Below are positions 20,511 through 31,758 of a DNA stretch of 64,000 bases, in pieces. Both the position numbers and the translations under genes were made by a program. The stretch comes from Fomitopsis serialis (Eukaryota > Basidiomycota > Agaricomycetes > Polyporales > Fomitopsidaceae). Numbering within the stretch: position 1 is the first letter of the stretch; each line of letters begins with the position of its first letter. The notes under the pieces were generated by a model. That model had not been told where the DNA came from, made no database searches, and saw only the letters and a program-made list of their open reading frames with translations. The stretch spans positions 1 to 64,000 of the forward strand of contig NW_025955094.1 of assembly GCF_022376445.1 (NCBI RefSeq), read 5' to 3'.

Positions 20511-21747
20511 AGCGCAAAAGCGACCATTCTCTGCGTTCCAGGCGTTCAAGGCGTACGCCGAAAACGCCCTAGGCCTCGTCCTGAAGGCTACGCGTGACGA
20601 CAAGGGTGGGGAGTACATGGGCAAGCAGTTCGTCGATTTTTGCGCTCAGCATGGCATCCAGCGTCAGCACACTGAACCAGACGAACCCCACCAGAATGGC
20701 GTTGCAGAGCGAGCTAATAGGACGATTGCTGAGGGTGGGACTGCCCTCCTTGCTCAGTCGAAGCTCCCTCCGTCGTTTTGGGGCCATGCTGTCTCTACCT
20801 TCGTCCACACGAGGAACCGCATGCCTACGTCGTCCCTGCGAGGTGCTGTGCCCTGGGCTGCCTGGAAAGGCGATGGGCGCAAGCCAGATGTCTCCTACTT
20901 CCGCATTTTTGGCTGTCTTGCCTATGTGTTGGTACGGAAGAGGGACCGCAAGGCGATGCAGCCGCACACGAGAAAGTGCATTTTCGTCGGCTATCCTGAG
21001 GGCACCAAGGCCTGGCGATTCTGGGACCCTGCTGCGAAGAAATTCATCATTTCGTCACATGCTGTCTTTGACGAACACTGTTTCCCTGGAAATTCGCCCT
21101 TCATAAATGTTTTCGGCCTCCCTCTCGACGAGGTCGACGTCCCAGGACACGCGGACGACGACGGTGAACCCGCTGAAGACGTCCCTGATGCGCCAGAGCT
21201 GCATGATCAGGGGGGAGACGACTCTGATGATCCTGCACCTCCTGCACCTCCACCGCAAAATCCGCTCCCTGCGCCCCAGGACGTCCGCGAAAATTCCCCT
21301 GACCGTCCGGCACGTTCGCCCAGCCCTCCTGCACCTCCTGCGCCTCCGCCGGCCCCACAGCGTCCGGCAGTTCGTCGTCAACTCGACAACTATGACGGAT
21401 ACAGGCCATATCCTGCGCCTTCACGTCGACTCCCAGCTCGTTCTACGCGTTTTCAAGGCTCCCTGAATGACGACGACTTGCAGCGGCGAAATCTCTTGCC
21501 CCAGCGTTTTAGAGTCGACTCTCAGTCCCCTGCCTCGACGCCCGAGCCTGGCCAACGCGACGAAACGCCTCAGCGCAATTCTCCGTCGCCTGATCCCCTC
21601 ATTGAAGCGCCACTGAGTCCACCTGCTGCACCTGCTCCGCTTCCTGAGCCTGTTTATCCACCCTCTCCTACCTCCAGCGACGACGAACTCGACTTCTTGC
21701 GTGGAGATGGACATGAGGACGCCTTGGCTGCTCGCTCGACGCGATGA
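20491..21747 (+). pseudogene. Copia-1 integrase core and linker
   Basis: Contains the remaining integrase catalytic signatures DDKGGEYMGKQF (second Asp) and PHQNGVAERANRTI (Glu), then the copia GKAFVG-like segment (KCIFVGYPEGTKAWRFWDP). A Pro-rich, Asp-rich linker (21180-21700) precedes reverse transcriptase. The frame changes at the left edge (a base lost near 20523) and right edge (near 21724, CCTTTGG to CCTTGG). Confidence 0.85.
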
Positions 21748-22778
21748 TTGCAGGCGTTGAGCACGTGTACTCCGCTGAAAGCGAGGATTTCTTGTCCTAT
21801 GACGAAGCCCTCGATTTTGCGTTCGAGTCTGTGGCCCAGAATGCGTTCAAGGCGGACCAGGAGCACTTTGGCGAGCCTAGGACCTTTGCAGACGCGATGA
21901 AGCGACCCCCAGACGAGCGAGAGAAGTGGCTCAAGGCTGCTCAGGACGAGATCCAGTCCCTCGTCGAAAATGGGACCTTTGAGCTCGTTCAGCTGCCTCC
22001 TGGACGCAAAGCCATTGGTTCCCGGTGGGTTTTCCGTGTCAAGCGCAATGCTGATGGCTCAATCGAGCGGTACAAGGGCCGCCTCGTCGCCAAAGGCTTC
22101 TCCCAGCGTCCTGGCTTCGACTACAACGAGACCTTCGCTCCTACGCCAAAGTGGGCGTCGATTCGAGCCATTCTTGCGCTTGCAGCCCTGGAGGACCTCG
22201 AGCTCGAGTCTGTGGACATCTCCTCAGCCTATCTAAATGGCGAGCTGAAGGAGGAGGTGTACATGCAGCAGCCAGAGGGCTTTGAGCAGAAAACTCCGAG
22301 CTGGGTATGGCGTCTTCTGAAGGCCCTCTACGGCCTGAAGCAGGCTGGACGATGCTGGCACGAGAAGCTGCACGAGGTACTCACCAAACTCGGATTTTCG
22401 CGGCTGATCTGTGAGCACAGTGTCTGGGTCTACCTTCGAGATGGAGTGCGCATCATCATCCCTGTCTTTGTCGACGATATCACCATTGCAGCGAAGTCGA
22501 AAACCGCGATTCAGCGCGTCAAGGACGACCTTTGTACGCACTTCAAGCTCAGGGACCTTGGGCCGACGTCCTGGCTCCTAGGAGTCAAGATTGAGCGCGA
22601 TAGAGCGAAGCGTTCACTTTCGATTTCGCAGCAGCAGTACGCTCTCGACGTCCTGGAGCGCTATGGCTTCGCAAACTGCGACCCTGTGGGCACCCCGATG
22701 GAGCCTGGCCTTCGTCTCAGCGCAGACATGGCTCCAAGACGTCGTCCGAGTCAGGGAGATGCAGAACATCCCATATGA
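21744..22778 (+). pseudogene. Copia-1 reverse transcriptase
   Basis: Typical copia RVT_2 motifs in order: AMKRPPDEREKWLKAAQDEI, GTFELVQLPPGRKAIGSRWV, KGRLVAKGFSQRPGFDYNET, FAPTPKWASIRAILALAA, DISSAYLNGELKEEVYMQQP, LLKALYGLKQAGRCWHEKL, then the catalytic FVDDI (near 22467) in place of YVDD. The frame is lost near 22735-22778 through several one-base deletions. Confidence 0.88.
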
Positions 22779-23431
22779 CAGGCAGTGGGTTCGCTTTTCT
22801 ACCTTGCTGTGGCAACTCGTCCAGACATCGCACGCACTGTGGGCAACCTGGCGCGTTTTACGAAGAACCCTGGCATGACCACTGGAAGCGGTCAAGCACC
22901 TCTTCCGATACATCAAGGGCACCCTCGACTACAAGCTCACCTATTCCCCTTCGTCCGATTCCGAGATTTTCGCCTCCTACACCGATGCTGACCATGCTGG
23001 CTGCCCTGACACTGGTCGCTCACCTCTGGATACGTCGTTAAAATGGGTACAGGTGCGATTTCGTGGTCCAGTCGTCTTCAGACGATTGTGGCGCTCTCTA
23101 CGACGGAGGCAGAGTTGTTGCAGCGGTCTCAGCAGGCCAGGAAATCCTCTGGCTTCGCAATCTCCTCACAGAGCTTGGTTTCGACGTCTCCCTTGCCTCC
23201 AAGCTTCGAATCGACAATCTCTCTGCGCTTTCTGTTGCGAAAAATCCCGAGCACCACGGACGCATGAAGCACCTCGACTTGCGCTTCTACTGGCTCAGGG
23301 ACGAAGTCGCCAAAGGTCGAATTGAGATCATACACCTCCGCACTTCTGACATGCCTGCTGACATCCTGACAAAGTCGCTGGCTAAGCCGAAGGTGCTGGA
23401 GATGGTGAAGATGCTTGGGCTGGGGACTTGA
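22779..23431 (+). pseudogene. Copia-1 RNase H domain (several frameshifts)
   Basis: Spread over three frames are the copia RNase H marks YTDADHAGCPDTG, ALSTTEAE and IIHLRTSDMPADILTKSLAK; the gene ends MVKMLGLGT at 23431. Missing single bases relative to copia-2 are at about 22752, 22778, 22877, 22888, 23024 and 23117. Confidence 0.82.
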
Positions 23432-23433
23432 CA

Positions 23434-23446
23434 GGTCAGGGGGGAG
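23434..23446 (+). other. Polypurine tract of copia-1
   Basis: GGTCAGGGGGGAG-type purine run directly before the 3' LTR (23447). The same tract precedes the copia-2 3' LTR. Confidence 0.7.
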
Positions 23447-23887
23447 TGTTGAGCTCGGAATTTATTCCGCATTTCTGCGAATTATTCTGAGCTCCATTGC
23501 CCTGTCCAAGTCGTGGAATGCGTCCTGGTGTGTTCTCCTTTATTCTACATGGACGCCATCACTATACCGTGCATACTGTACTTTTTCCGACGTCATTCCC
23601 TTCAGTCTACCATTTTCCATAATGTTTGCATCTTCAGGGATTTGAACCCCTGCACTCATCCGGTTTTTTCACTGCTTCGTTGATTTCGACTTTGTGGCTG
23701 TTTCTACTGTACAGTTATGGTCACCTTACGTAACGCACACCGTAGACAGTCCGCCTCGTCGAGCTCTAAGTCCCTAAGACTTTACAGAGCTCGACTTAGG
23801 TGTGTATCTTCGCTTTCTTGAATAAAAGACTTTACAGAGCTCGACTTAGGCCTTTGGAATTCGCTCTGAGGCGCACTGCAGCCAACA
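23447..23887 (+). repeat. 3' LTR of copia-1 (441 bp)
   Basis: Near identical to 18193-18632, with the same two internal copies of the 22-bp repeat. Few differences are seen (for example one extra T near 23668), which indicates a recent insertion. Confidence 0.92.
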
Positions 23888-25332
23888 TAATATGACTTCA
23901 GGAGTACTCTCATTTGCTGCAGCTGTTTCCTTTTACATGTGATGATGAAATATCAGCTACTCATGTTGGGTCCTTTCATGTTATATGGAAAGTGGAAATA
24001 TAACACTTTAGACCCAGGTGTGAACATGTGTGATATTTGAACAGCATTGGAAATTTGTGGCACTGTGCCTACCAGTACACCATTTGGCAGTTGATCCTGG
24101 GTGGTATCTGCCATGCCCAAGGAATGTCAACATGAAAAATATAGTGTGTAATCCAAATATAGTACCATTGTATGTGCACACACAGTCAGCCATAAAATGA
24201 CACTGGTAATTAATTACCTTGGGAGTGTGTCTAGAGATATAGAAATCCCTTGACTTATGACCAGAGTGCATGACCATTGATACTAGGCATTACTAGAATA
24301 CCCAGGAGAGGCTAGTGTTTCAGGTTATCATCCATGTGGTCCCTCATGTTTCACAGAGCACATGCTTGATGATCAGTGGCAATCATTAACACACATACCC
24401 TTGCCTTGCTTTTTTCCTACCTTTTTTCGCCTTATTGTGCATCTTGGATGGCCTGGGAAAGTGGTGTACTGAGTCTTCCACTATTTGGATTCTATGAAGT
24501 ATTTTATGTAGCTAAGAGGGAGCACACTTGGGAAATGCTCAAAACGAGCATCCCTAAGAGCAAGTCCAAACATTTATCTCATCTACCACTTGTTTCTGTA
24601 CTCTTATGTACCTTCAATTCATCAGTGATCAATCCTGCCACCCATGACTCTATCAGTCTTGATGGCACTCACCATGGTGGTACATTGATTCACATCATAC
24701 ATTAGCCCATTGCTATTGGCTGAGCTCCAATCCAGTAACATACCTTAGTATGGCTTTGCACTACTGGTCAGTGCCTGGTAACTGTTCACTTCAGTGTACA
24801 AATGGTGACAGCAAACTGGACAGTCTTTGGTTGTATTCCTTGTATAACATGACAATTCTGGAAGGGACTTTTTTCAGAATTTCTTACTGGTATACTTCTC
24901 TGTCTACTGTTGATTGGTTTGTACTTGTGGAAGTACTGTTAACAATCTATTGAAAGACATCCTTCTGTATCAAAAGCTTCTCTCTGATCAAGGGCTTATA
25001 CTTGTACAACAGCAAGTCCCAGCTGAGTAGTTGTTACTGTAGACCTCCCAGATTCCCCTTCTTTGAGTTCTAGTGATCTAGAGGCATACTTCTTTGCAAC
25101 ATTTCCAAGATATTATCTCTTTGTTGATATCAACACAAACTAGTAATACTATTCATTAGTATTCTGGTAATATTGGTAATTAACTTGGCAATTCACCAAG
25201 TAAGAAACAGATTCATAAGGTCTGTGTTCTCAACAGAGAGTCTCATATGAACATGCAATAAGTTACTCAAACTGACATGCATCCAACAAAAGGGATTGTA
25301 CTGTCAGCTATGGCCCTCTCCCCAGCAAGTAG

Positions 25333-25621
25333 GGTTGTCCAGAACATGAGCAGTTCCAAGAGTGAAGTACTAGCAGGCTTATATAAGCTCACTGGGGCCA
25401 CAGCAACCATATTACCAGGTTATTGAGAATGCTATCTGATCTGATGTCAAACCCATGCAATATACAGCTTCATTCACATTGCCTGGATCATTTTAAATAT
25501 TGGCTGAATTGTCCGCTTTTTTCTGAGCCTATACAAGCTCTCTTAAGCACAGTCACAGTCCGCACTTACATCGCTTACTAAGCGCCCATTAAGTGCCCAG
25601 ATGCCGTTCGGAGGTGCAACC
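25333..25621 (-). repeat. Arm fragment beyond the element 1 terminus, ending in a hairpin
   Basis: Matches the reverse complement of L2 about 43395-43705 (TAGGGTTGTCCAG, GAGAATGCTATCTGATC, GCTTACTAAGCGCCC). It stops after the left stem ATGCCGTTCGGAGGTGCA and 7 loop bases. Beyond this, 25622-25904 holds unrelated GC-richer sequence with a second GCGCCCTTGAAGTGCCC motif (25717) similar to GCGCCCATTAAGTGCCC at 25583, and no gene. Confidence 0.6.
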
Positions 25622-25904
25622 GTGCTTGTCTTGTACCCATCCAGTTTGGGCAGTCACACCCCACCACCGCACTGAAAACAGATCTGGGGTACTTCAAGCA
25701 GCACACCCCCCTCCATTAGGCGCCCTTGAAGTGCCCGCCCCGTAATGGTCACATCAACTTCGTGGTACCTGGCACGTGTAGACTATCTTAGATACTCAGA
25801 TTACCGTCTCGATTTGCGCTCGTCCGCTCGTCGTGTCGTGTTGCAGTGTGTCGTGAGAAATCACTGTGCTCTCAATCAGCAATAACTTACTGTAAAAAGT
25901 AGCC

Positions 25905-27167
25905 ATGCTCCCAGATGATCTTCGTCTTCAAAGACTCAGGGCTCATGACAAAAGATACCAATGATCTTACGACAACTTGGCAGCTGCTCGGGACTTGGTA
26001 ACACGAACATATGGCTACAACTCAGAGCGCGCTCAACAAATTATGAGTGATGAGTTCTTCCTGAATAGCAGGGGAAATAGGCCTTATAAGTGGCAGCTTG
26101 ACATTGCTGAGGCTCTTCTTCTCGGGCTCAACTGTACTGCCATTGCTGGCACAGGAAGAGGGAAGACAATCCCGTTCATGTTGCCCATGTTCTTGCCCAA
26201 GAACATGAAGAAGATGGTGGCTGTCATGTCACCATTAAAGAATCTGCAGAGAGATCAGGTGAGTGACTCGATGCGCACCATAGCAATAAGCACTCACCAA
26301 TGTGCCAGGCACGTCAGTTCCGTAAGATGAACCTGCCTGCGGTTGCCGTGAATGGCGACACATGGGACTCTGCAATGGCTTGTATAAGTGCCGTGTATTA
26401 TTGAGATAATAATTCAGCTCACATGTACATAGAATATATGCACAAACAAGTATTGAGCAATCTTCACGTCACCCAAAATGTATATGAAACATGCGGAGTG
26501 CAACAATGTTCTTACCGAGCGAGGCCTATCGAAGGGAATCAGCGCACTCATCGTTGATGAGGCTCACTGTATCTCGCAGTGGGGCGGTGATTTTCGCCCG
26601 TCATACAGCAAAATGAGCCAAGTCCGTGCACACTTACCGCAAGGGACACCTGTTGGCTGTTTCTCGGCAATGATGGCACCAGATGCACTCGAGGAGGCAG
26701 AGAGAAGCATGGAGATTGACCCGGAGAAATCCTTCCACCTTAATCTTGGGAACGATCGACCTAATGTCCAGCAAAGAATTGTCAGAATGAAGAATTCCGA
26801 GGACTACAGTGCCCTCGACTCTATCATTGAAGTACCAACTGACGCTGCACCCTCTGACATACCAAAGACTCTCATGTTTGTGAATACTCGCCAGATGACC
26901 CAGTGTGTCTGGCACCACCTTCATGAGTGATTCAGAGAGCAGTTCCACAGTGCAATAGGGTTCCTGCATGCCAATCGTAGGCAGAAAGTGCGTCAGCATG
27001 TCATGGAGGAGTTTATATCAAGCAAGATCTGTATTCTTGTCTCGACAGAGGCTACTGGAATGGTGAGACCAATTCTAGATGCTCTTGTATCTGGGTCTGA
27101 CGTTACAAAGGGTGCAGACATACTGGACATCCAGCCTGTGATCCAGTTCGGTCTCGCAGCATCTTGC
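25905..27167 (+). pseudogene. RecQ-type DNA helicase, broken N-terminal and central part
   Basis: Starts MLPDDLRLQRL at 25905, with an in-frame TGA at 25962. Helicase signatures in order: KWQLDIAEALLLGLNCTAIA, Walker A AGTGRGKT (about 26145), MSPLKNLQRDQ, then a GTGAGT...GCCAG intron (about 26260-26308) into ARQFRKMNLPAVAVNGDTWD, then YxAIFTSPKM with TGA where Arg is expected (26461), Walker B/DEAH IVDEAHCISQWGGDFRPSY (about 26550), SAMMAPDALEEA, NDRPN, a TGA at 26928, and motif V-VI remnants (EATGMVRPI, PVIQFG). RecQ helicases unwind duplex DNA 3' to 5'. Related P-loop helicases are expanded in Agaricomycetes. This copy has at least three stops and is cut by a solo LTR at 27168. Confidence 0.82.
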
Positions 27168-27561
27168 TGTTGGCTGCAGTGCGCCTCAGAGCGGATTACA
27201 AAGGCCTAAGTCGAGCTCTGTAAAGTCTGAGGGGCTTAGAGCTCGACGAGGCGGACTGTCCACGGTGTGCATTACATAAGGTGACCATAACTGTACGTAG
27301 AAACAGCCACAAAGTCGAAATCAACAAAGGAGTGAAAAATCGGATGAGTGCAGCCTGCGGGTTCAAATCCCTGAAGATGCCAACATTATGGAAAATGGTA
27401 GACTGAAGGGAATGACGTCGGAAAAAGTACAGTATGCACGGTATAGTGATGGCGTCCATGTACAATAAAGGAGAACAAACCAGGACACATTCCATGACTT
27501 GGACAGGGCAATGGAGCTCAGAATAATTCGCAGAAATGCGGAATAAATTCCGAGCTCAACA
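27168..27561 (-). repeat. Solo copia LTR (394 bp), subfamily B
   Basis: Reverse complement of the copia LTR from TGTTGGCTGCAG (3' end) to GAGCTCAACA (5' end), with no internal region. It has one copy only of the 22-bp repeat, which accounts for its shorter length. It shares GTCATGGAATGTGTCC and CCCGCAGGCTGCACTC with copia-2, so it belongs to that subfamily. The flanking 5 bp (CTTGC and TGAAG) do not match. Confidence 0.85.
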
Positions 27562-27818
27562 TGAAGAAGCTGCTGCGCTCATACACAAATGAAGACCTCT
27601 ACGTCATTAAGCCAGCCTGTAGGATTGCAAACACAGCTGGCCATGCACCAAATGTTTACGCCAACGGAGTATTGACACTGGGCAAGCCAATGAGCGGTTG
27701 GATAGATAATCACACATTTACTAGATCGAAACACCAGGACTTTACAGAGCTGTCATATGAGTCGGACATGGATTATCCACATCTCCAGATGCAGAGCATG
27801 ATGATTCGGATACCATGA
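27562..27818 (+). pseudogene. Possible 3' fragment of the split helicase
   Basis: An open frame right after the solo LTR on the helicase strand (SYTNEDLYVIKPACRIANTA, ELSYESDMDYPHLQM). It contains no helicase motif that I can name; position and composition suggest the C-terminal part of the same gene. An alternative is unrelated sequence. Confidence 0.3.
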
Positions 27819-28831
27819 TTGGGATGGATTCTGGGGAGGACTAGGTACATGCTATGTAATATCATTGGGGACAAGGATCTGTGAACAGATGGCCTGAGCA
27901 AGCAGTGAAGATAGATCACTTATGATGCCGGGCAGTCAGGGCTACCACCTTAGACATGGGCAGCGTGGAATCACCAGTGATCCTGTCCTGCATACTGTAC
28001 GACTGTTGAAGTGGCAGCAGTTCAGATGGCGCACCAGCAGGGTGCAAGTATATGTTGGGTAGTAGTGCTGACAACGAGGGCAACATTGAGCCCGCAGCAG
28101 TGAGATGCGGTGAGTCTGACTCGGAGCCACACCCAGTACGTATAGACTGTGTTCAAGAGGACAGGTTGGGTCTAGCTCTACTACATGACATGACATGGAG
28201 TCTACGATGTACCATCTGAGCTTCAGACTTGCCTGCATGTGACAGCCCAGGGGTACTGCGACTCGGAGTGCCATCAGAATGTGATATCGTTCTCCAGAAC
28301 ATTGGCAGCGGTCAAGGCCACTGGAAGTAACTGTCATCGGATGGAACACTGCTATCTGTGGCCTGCATGATTGTGAGCAACGATGTGATCACATTACTGA
28401 TTTTTTCAAGGGAGCAAGAAAGTCACAACTCACCTGTACGGTCACTCTAGATCCCTGCCCCAGTTGTTGTGGTCGAGGTCTGGGTCAAGAGTTGGGAGAC
28501 ATGATGACCTGCAGTGACCCTGGTACATTGGTCTCCAACTCCGACTCCTTGTTCATCTGCTCAGGCTCAGGCACATGTCTATGGCTCTTCTGCACATTTG
28601 TGAGGTGCCGCTGACGCTTGTCATTGTCAATCCTGCGCAGAATCTGCAAGACTTCCTTGCTGCAGGTCTTTGCTAGAATCCAGGGCGGCTCAGTGATCTT
28701 CAACTCGATATCGTGCACCGACTGTATCTCCCTCAAGTTTTGACCATGTTAACATTTTGACATGATCATCTCTGAGAATTGCACGCGGGCTGATGGGCGC
28801 ACCGCAGTACTTTGTCAGAGCATGCTGCCGA
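27819..28831. other. Intergenic stretch between helicase remnant and copia-2
   Basis: Two minus-strand frames exist, 27942-28349 (135 codons, no motif) and 28485-28736 (83 codons, charged: ELKITEPPWILAKTCSKEVL, LRRIDNDKRQRHLTNVQKSH). The second has protein-like composition and could be an exon of an unknown gene. Neither is recognised. Confidence 0.35.
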
Positions 28832-29166
28832 TGTTGAGCTCGGAATTTATTCCGCATTTCTGCGAATTATTCTGAGCTCCATTGCCCTGTCCAAGTCATG
28901 GAATGTGTCCTGGTGTGTTCTCCTTTATTGTACATGGACGCCATCACTATACCGTGCATACTGTACTTTTTCCGACGTCATTCCCTTCAGTCTACCATTT
29001 TCCATAATGTTGGCATCTTCAGGGATTTGCACCCGCAGGCTGCACTCATCCGATTTTTCACTCCTTCGTTGATTTCGACTTTGTGGCTGTTTCTACTGTA
29101 CAGTTATGGTCACCTTACATAACGCACACCGTAGACAGTCCGCCTCGTTGAGCTCTAAGTCCCTAA
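28832..29166 (+). repeat. 5' LTR of copia-2, left part
   Basis: Subfamily-B LTR from TGTTGAGCTCGG to the TAA at 29164-29166, where the Harbinger element inserted. The remainder resumes at 31947 and ends at 32005. The rejoined LTR has one copy of the 22-bp repeat, while the 3' LTR of the same element has two. Confidence 0.88.
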
Positions 29167-29346
29167 GGCCCCGTTCGGCAACAGAGTCAGACTGGGACTG
29201 ACCCAGCCTGACTCTGAGCGAGCGGGTCTTGTAAACAAAGACAAACACACGCCGCCCATATGCGGATGTCATGCCCGCGTGCACTGTTAATGACACCGTA
29301 CACTGCGCTCTGCGGTGTACGTTTGCCACAACAGGCTTGAAGCACC

Positions 29347-30679
29347 ATGCCGCCTCCTGTGGATGACGATCTACGCCGCCGCCGCCTCGTACTTGTACTC
29401 CGTACTCATACTCCGCGCTGCCGTTTTCATTCAAACCATCCTCATTGCCATCATCACTGCTGTCGAACCCTATCTCCATCGAGAACCATGGCACACTTCC
29501 ATTCTCACGGGAGAGGCATGGGTTCTTGAGCTGCTTCTCAGTCACACTCAGTGTATCTACTCCAAACTAGGTGTTCATCACCATGTCTTCTACGCACTCA
29601 TAGACGAGTTGAAGGCCAATGGGTTCACCAATTCACGATATGTGATGCTTCACAGGCTTGTCTATTTGGCATATCGGGGAGCAGTTCCAGCGGTCAAATG
29701 AGACCCTATCTCTGTGAGTTTGTATCTCTGTGAGTTTGCCACACATAATCTAGAGATGTGCTGATTATTAGTGCAGATACTTCCGGTGAATGCTCATGTT
29801 CTTCTCCTCACCTGCGTTCTACATACAATAAATGGGTCCGTCTTCCTTCAGCTAACAACCCTGTTCCCACCCGCATTCGCAATGACCCTCGTTTCTTTCC
29901 CTGGTTCCGAAATGCTGTTGGTGCGATGGATGGGATTCAGATCCACGCCACAGTTTCAGCGCAGGATCGTCACAACGCACATAACTGGAAGGGCGGGATC
30001 ATTCAAAATGTCCTTGCATGTTGCTCTTTCGACTTCTGCTTCTTGTATATGCTCAGCGTGTGGGAGGGTTCAATCACTGACACGGGATTGTTCCATGAGG
30101 CACGAAATGGCAGTCTACGCAAGCTCCCCAGCAAGTATTATGTTGCAGATGAAGGCTTGCCATCATGTGCGGATCTGCTTGTTCCATATCGTGGTGCTCG
30201 GTATCATCTGGCGGAATGGAGAAGGGCAGATCTCAGGCAAGTTGCAAAGTTGTAATTTCTTGTCTTTGCTCACATTGGTTTCCAGGCCCGCAAACAAAGA
30301 GGAGCTCTTCAATTTGCGGCATGCTTGCCGCCGCAATGTCATCGAGAGGATTTTCGGGGTTCTCAAACGCTGCTTCAAGATCCTTGTCATTGCACCCGGG
30401 TATGACATGGACATTCAAGCACGCATCCCACCAGCATTGGCAGCGGTTCACAACTTCATCTGGGAGCACAATCCAGACGAGATTGCAGAGTTTGACAATA
30501 TCCTGGAGGGGCAGTGGTTTGGTGAGCTCAGGGCCGCTCTGCCCACACATTGTGAGCGAGGAGAAGTAGATGCTGTGCGAGATGTGATTGCGGAGGAGAT
30601 GTGGCAAGACTACCAATGGTTGTTACAGGAGCAGGACAACCTAGAGGCACATGATAATCTGTATGTGGAGCTAGAATAG
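29347..30679 (+). pseudogene. Harbinger DDE transposase (nuclease)
   Basis: The natural start is MPPPVDDDLRRRRL (29347); a frameshift near 29400 leads to HTSILTGEAWVLELL. About 12 residues are missing near 29651, then GLSIWHIGEQFQRSNETL. A 63-nt GTGAGT intron (29714-29776) follows; the next exon has a TGA near 29786 and a 4-bp duplication near 29828. The catalytic part is well kept: WFRNAVGAMDGIQIH (first Asp), GGIIQNVLACCSFDFCFLYM, YYVADEGLPSC (second Asp), VPYRGARYHLAEWRR. A GC-AG intron (30237-30285, donor AG|GCAAGT) then joins in phase to PANKEELFNLRHACRRNVIE with the Glu of the DDE triad. The C-terminus continues to 30679. Confidence 0.88.
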
Positions 30680-31758
30680 GCCACGGTCTACGTTAAGCTT
30701 CCTCTCCAACCATGCCTCCCGCACTTCATCCAAGTCAAGCTCTAAGTATGTATCTGCAGTGTTGCTATCCTTCTCAAAGATATCCACCATCCTGACCTTC
30801 TGATCCTTGTCGAGGTTCAGCTCCTTCTGCACACACTTGATCGCCCTACCCCTACGAGCAGGCGTAGGCGGGATACCATTGCCAGGAGTGAGAGCCAATA
30901 CTCCGTCACAAAAAATGTTGTTGAATGTCGTTGAAGCTGGTCAATTGGACACCTAAGCCTGCCAAAGCCGACAGCACGGAACCCAATGCATGGGCACGCT
31001 TTGGTTTGGAAGCCGCAGCAGAACCCGGGCACTTTGCAGGAACAGCACGAGGCAGCGTAACAGGTTCAACAGGAGCACCCATACCTGCATCATTACCTGC
31101 TTTGTCCCCACGCACTGGGCTCAGTGATCTGGACCTTGACTCGGAACACGATGCACTCGCAGAAGCTGCCGGCTCTGAGTCCTCGCCCATCTGAGGATCT
31201 GTATCTGATGCGGGGCCTGTGGCCTGGGTGGATGGGTGGAAGGCGTGGGTGCCCTTCCCTGTTGATGGCATAATTTGCACCACAAGGTCGTAGTAATCCC
31301 AACCCTTGTTGCGGAATGCTGCAGCCGCAGGGTTTTTCTTGAACACATTGTCAGCCTAACAACTAGGCAGATAAGTTGTGGGAGTACCTTTATGTATGCC
31401 TGCCACGTAGGCTCGGACCGTTCGTTGATAGTTGTGCCCGACTTCGTGTCCCAGTGGAAGCCCAATTGACTCATCAACTTGTCGACCACCTTGAATGTCT
31501 CATGAAGCTAGAAGGGATTAGTGTTACTGCATTCCTCATGCAGTGACACGAACTCACACGTTTCCACTTGGTCTGGCAGGACCCAGTGGTCTTCTTGGTC
31601 CTAGCTGTCGTTGCCTTTTGAACGGTCTCAACAGCACCACTGAAGACGGAGGCTGGGAAATTTCCGCCATCTCCCGCCTCAGCCTTGTGCTCAATGAGAT
31701 AGATGATGAGCGCGTGGGTATCTTGATCGCGCCACTGTGCATCCTTGGTCTTAGCCAT
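30671..31758 (-). pseudogene. Harbinger Myb/SANT-like DNA-binding partner protein
   Basis: ATG at 31758 (MAKTKDAQWRDQDTHALIIY); exon 1 is 31558-31758 (LIEHKAEAGDGGNFPASVF, CQTKWKR). A 50-nt intron (31508-31557, GTGAGT...CTAG) leads in phase to exon 2 (LHETFKVVDKLMSQLGFHWD ... TWQAYIK, to 31388). A 32-nt gap (31356-31387) with GT...AG ends follows, which would be a very short intron. Exon 3 is ADNVFKKNPAAAAFRNKGW, Ser-rich linker. A frameshift near 30905 leads to a basic/acidic tail (PARRGRAIKCVQKELNLDKD). Such proteins bind the element termini and bring in the transposase. Confidence 0.8.

Larger units (their letters stand above)
18193..23887 (+). mobile_element. Copia-1: complete Ty1/copia LTR retrotransposon (5.7 kb)
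   Basis: LTRs at 18193-18632 and 23447-23887 are near identical. The 5-bp duplication TAATA flanks the element (18188-18192 and 23888-23892). Removing it restores an arm sequence whose unoccupied equivalent (reverse strand) is at about 40210-40275. Order gag, protease, integrase, reverse transcriptase, RNase H defines the copia class. The coding sequence is broken by about 14 single-base deletions relative to copia-2. Confidence 0.92.
17584..25332 (-). mobile_element. Element 1, right arm R1 (interrupted by copia-1)
   Basis: After the inner repeat the arm jumps to sequence matching the reverse complement of L2 near 40890, so about 3.5 kb of arm is missing. It then runs outward (17584-18192 and, beyond copia-1, 23893-25332) to the outer terminus in minus orientation (about 25292-25332, ...CCCTCTCCCCAGCAAG). 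A GCTTACTA module mark is at 18104-18111. A short direct duplication (CTAATCTTGTCAATATGA, near 17829 and 17874) brackets a TAAGCGCCC motif. No gene is seen outside copia-1. Confidence 0.6.

Noticed and set aside
25905..27167. Helitron Rep-helicase
   Set aside because: Motifs (DEAHCISQWGGDFRP) are RecQ type, not Pif1, and there is no Rep HUH domain or Helitron end.
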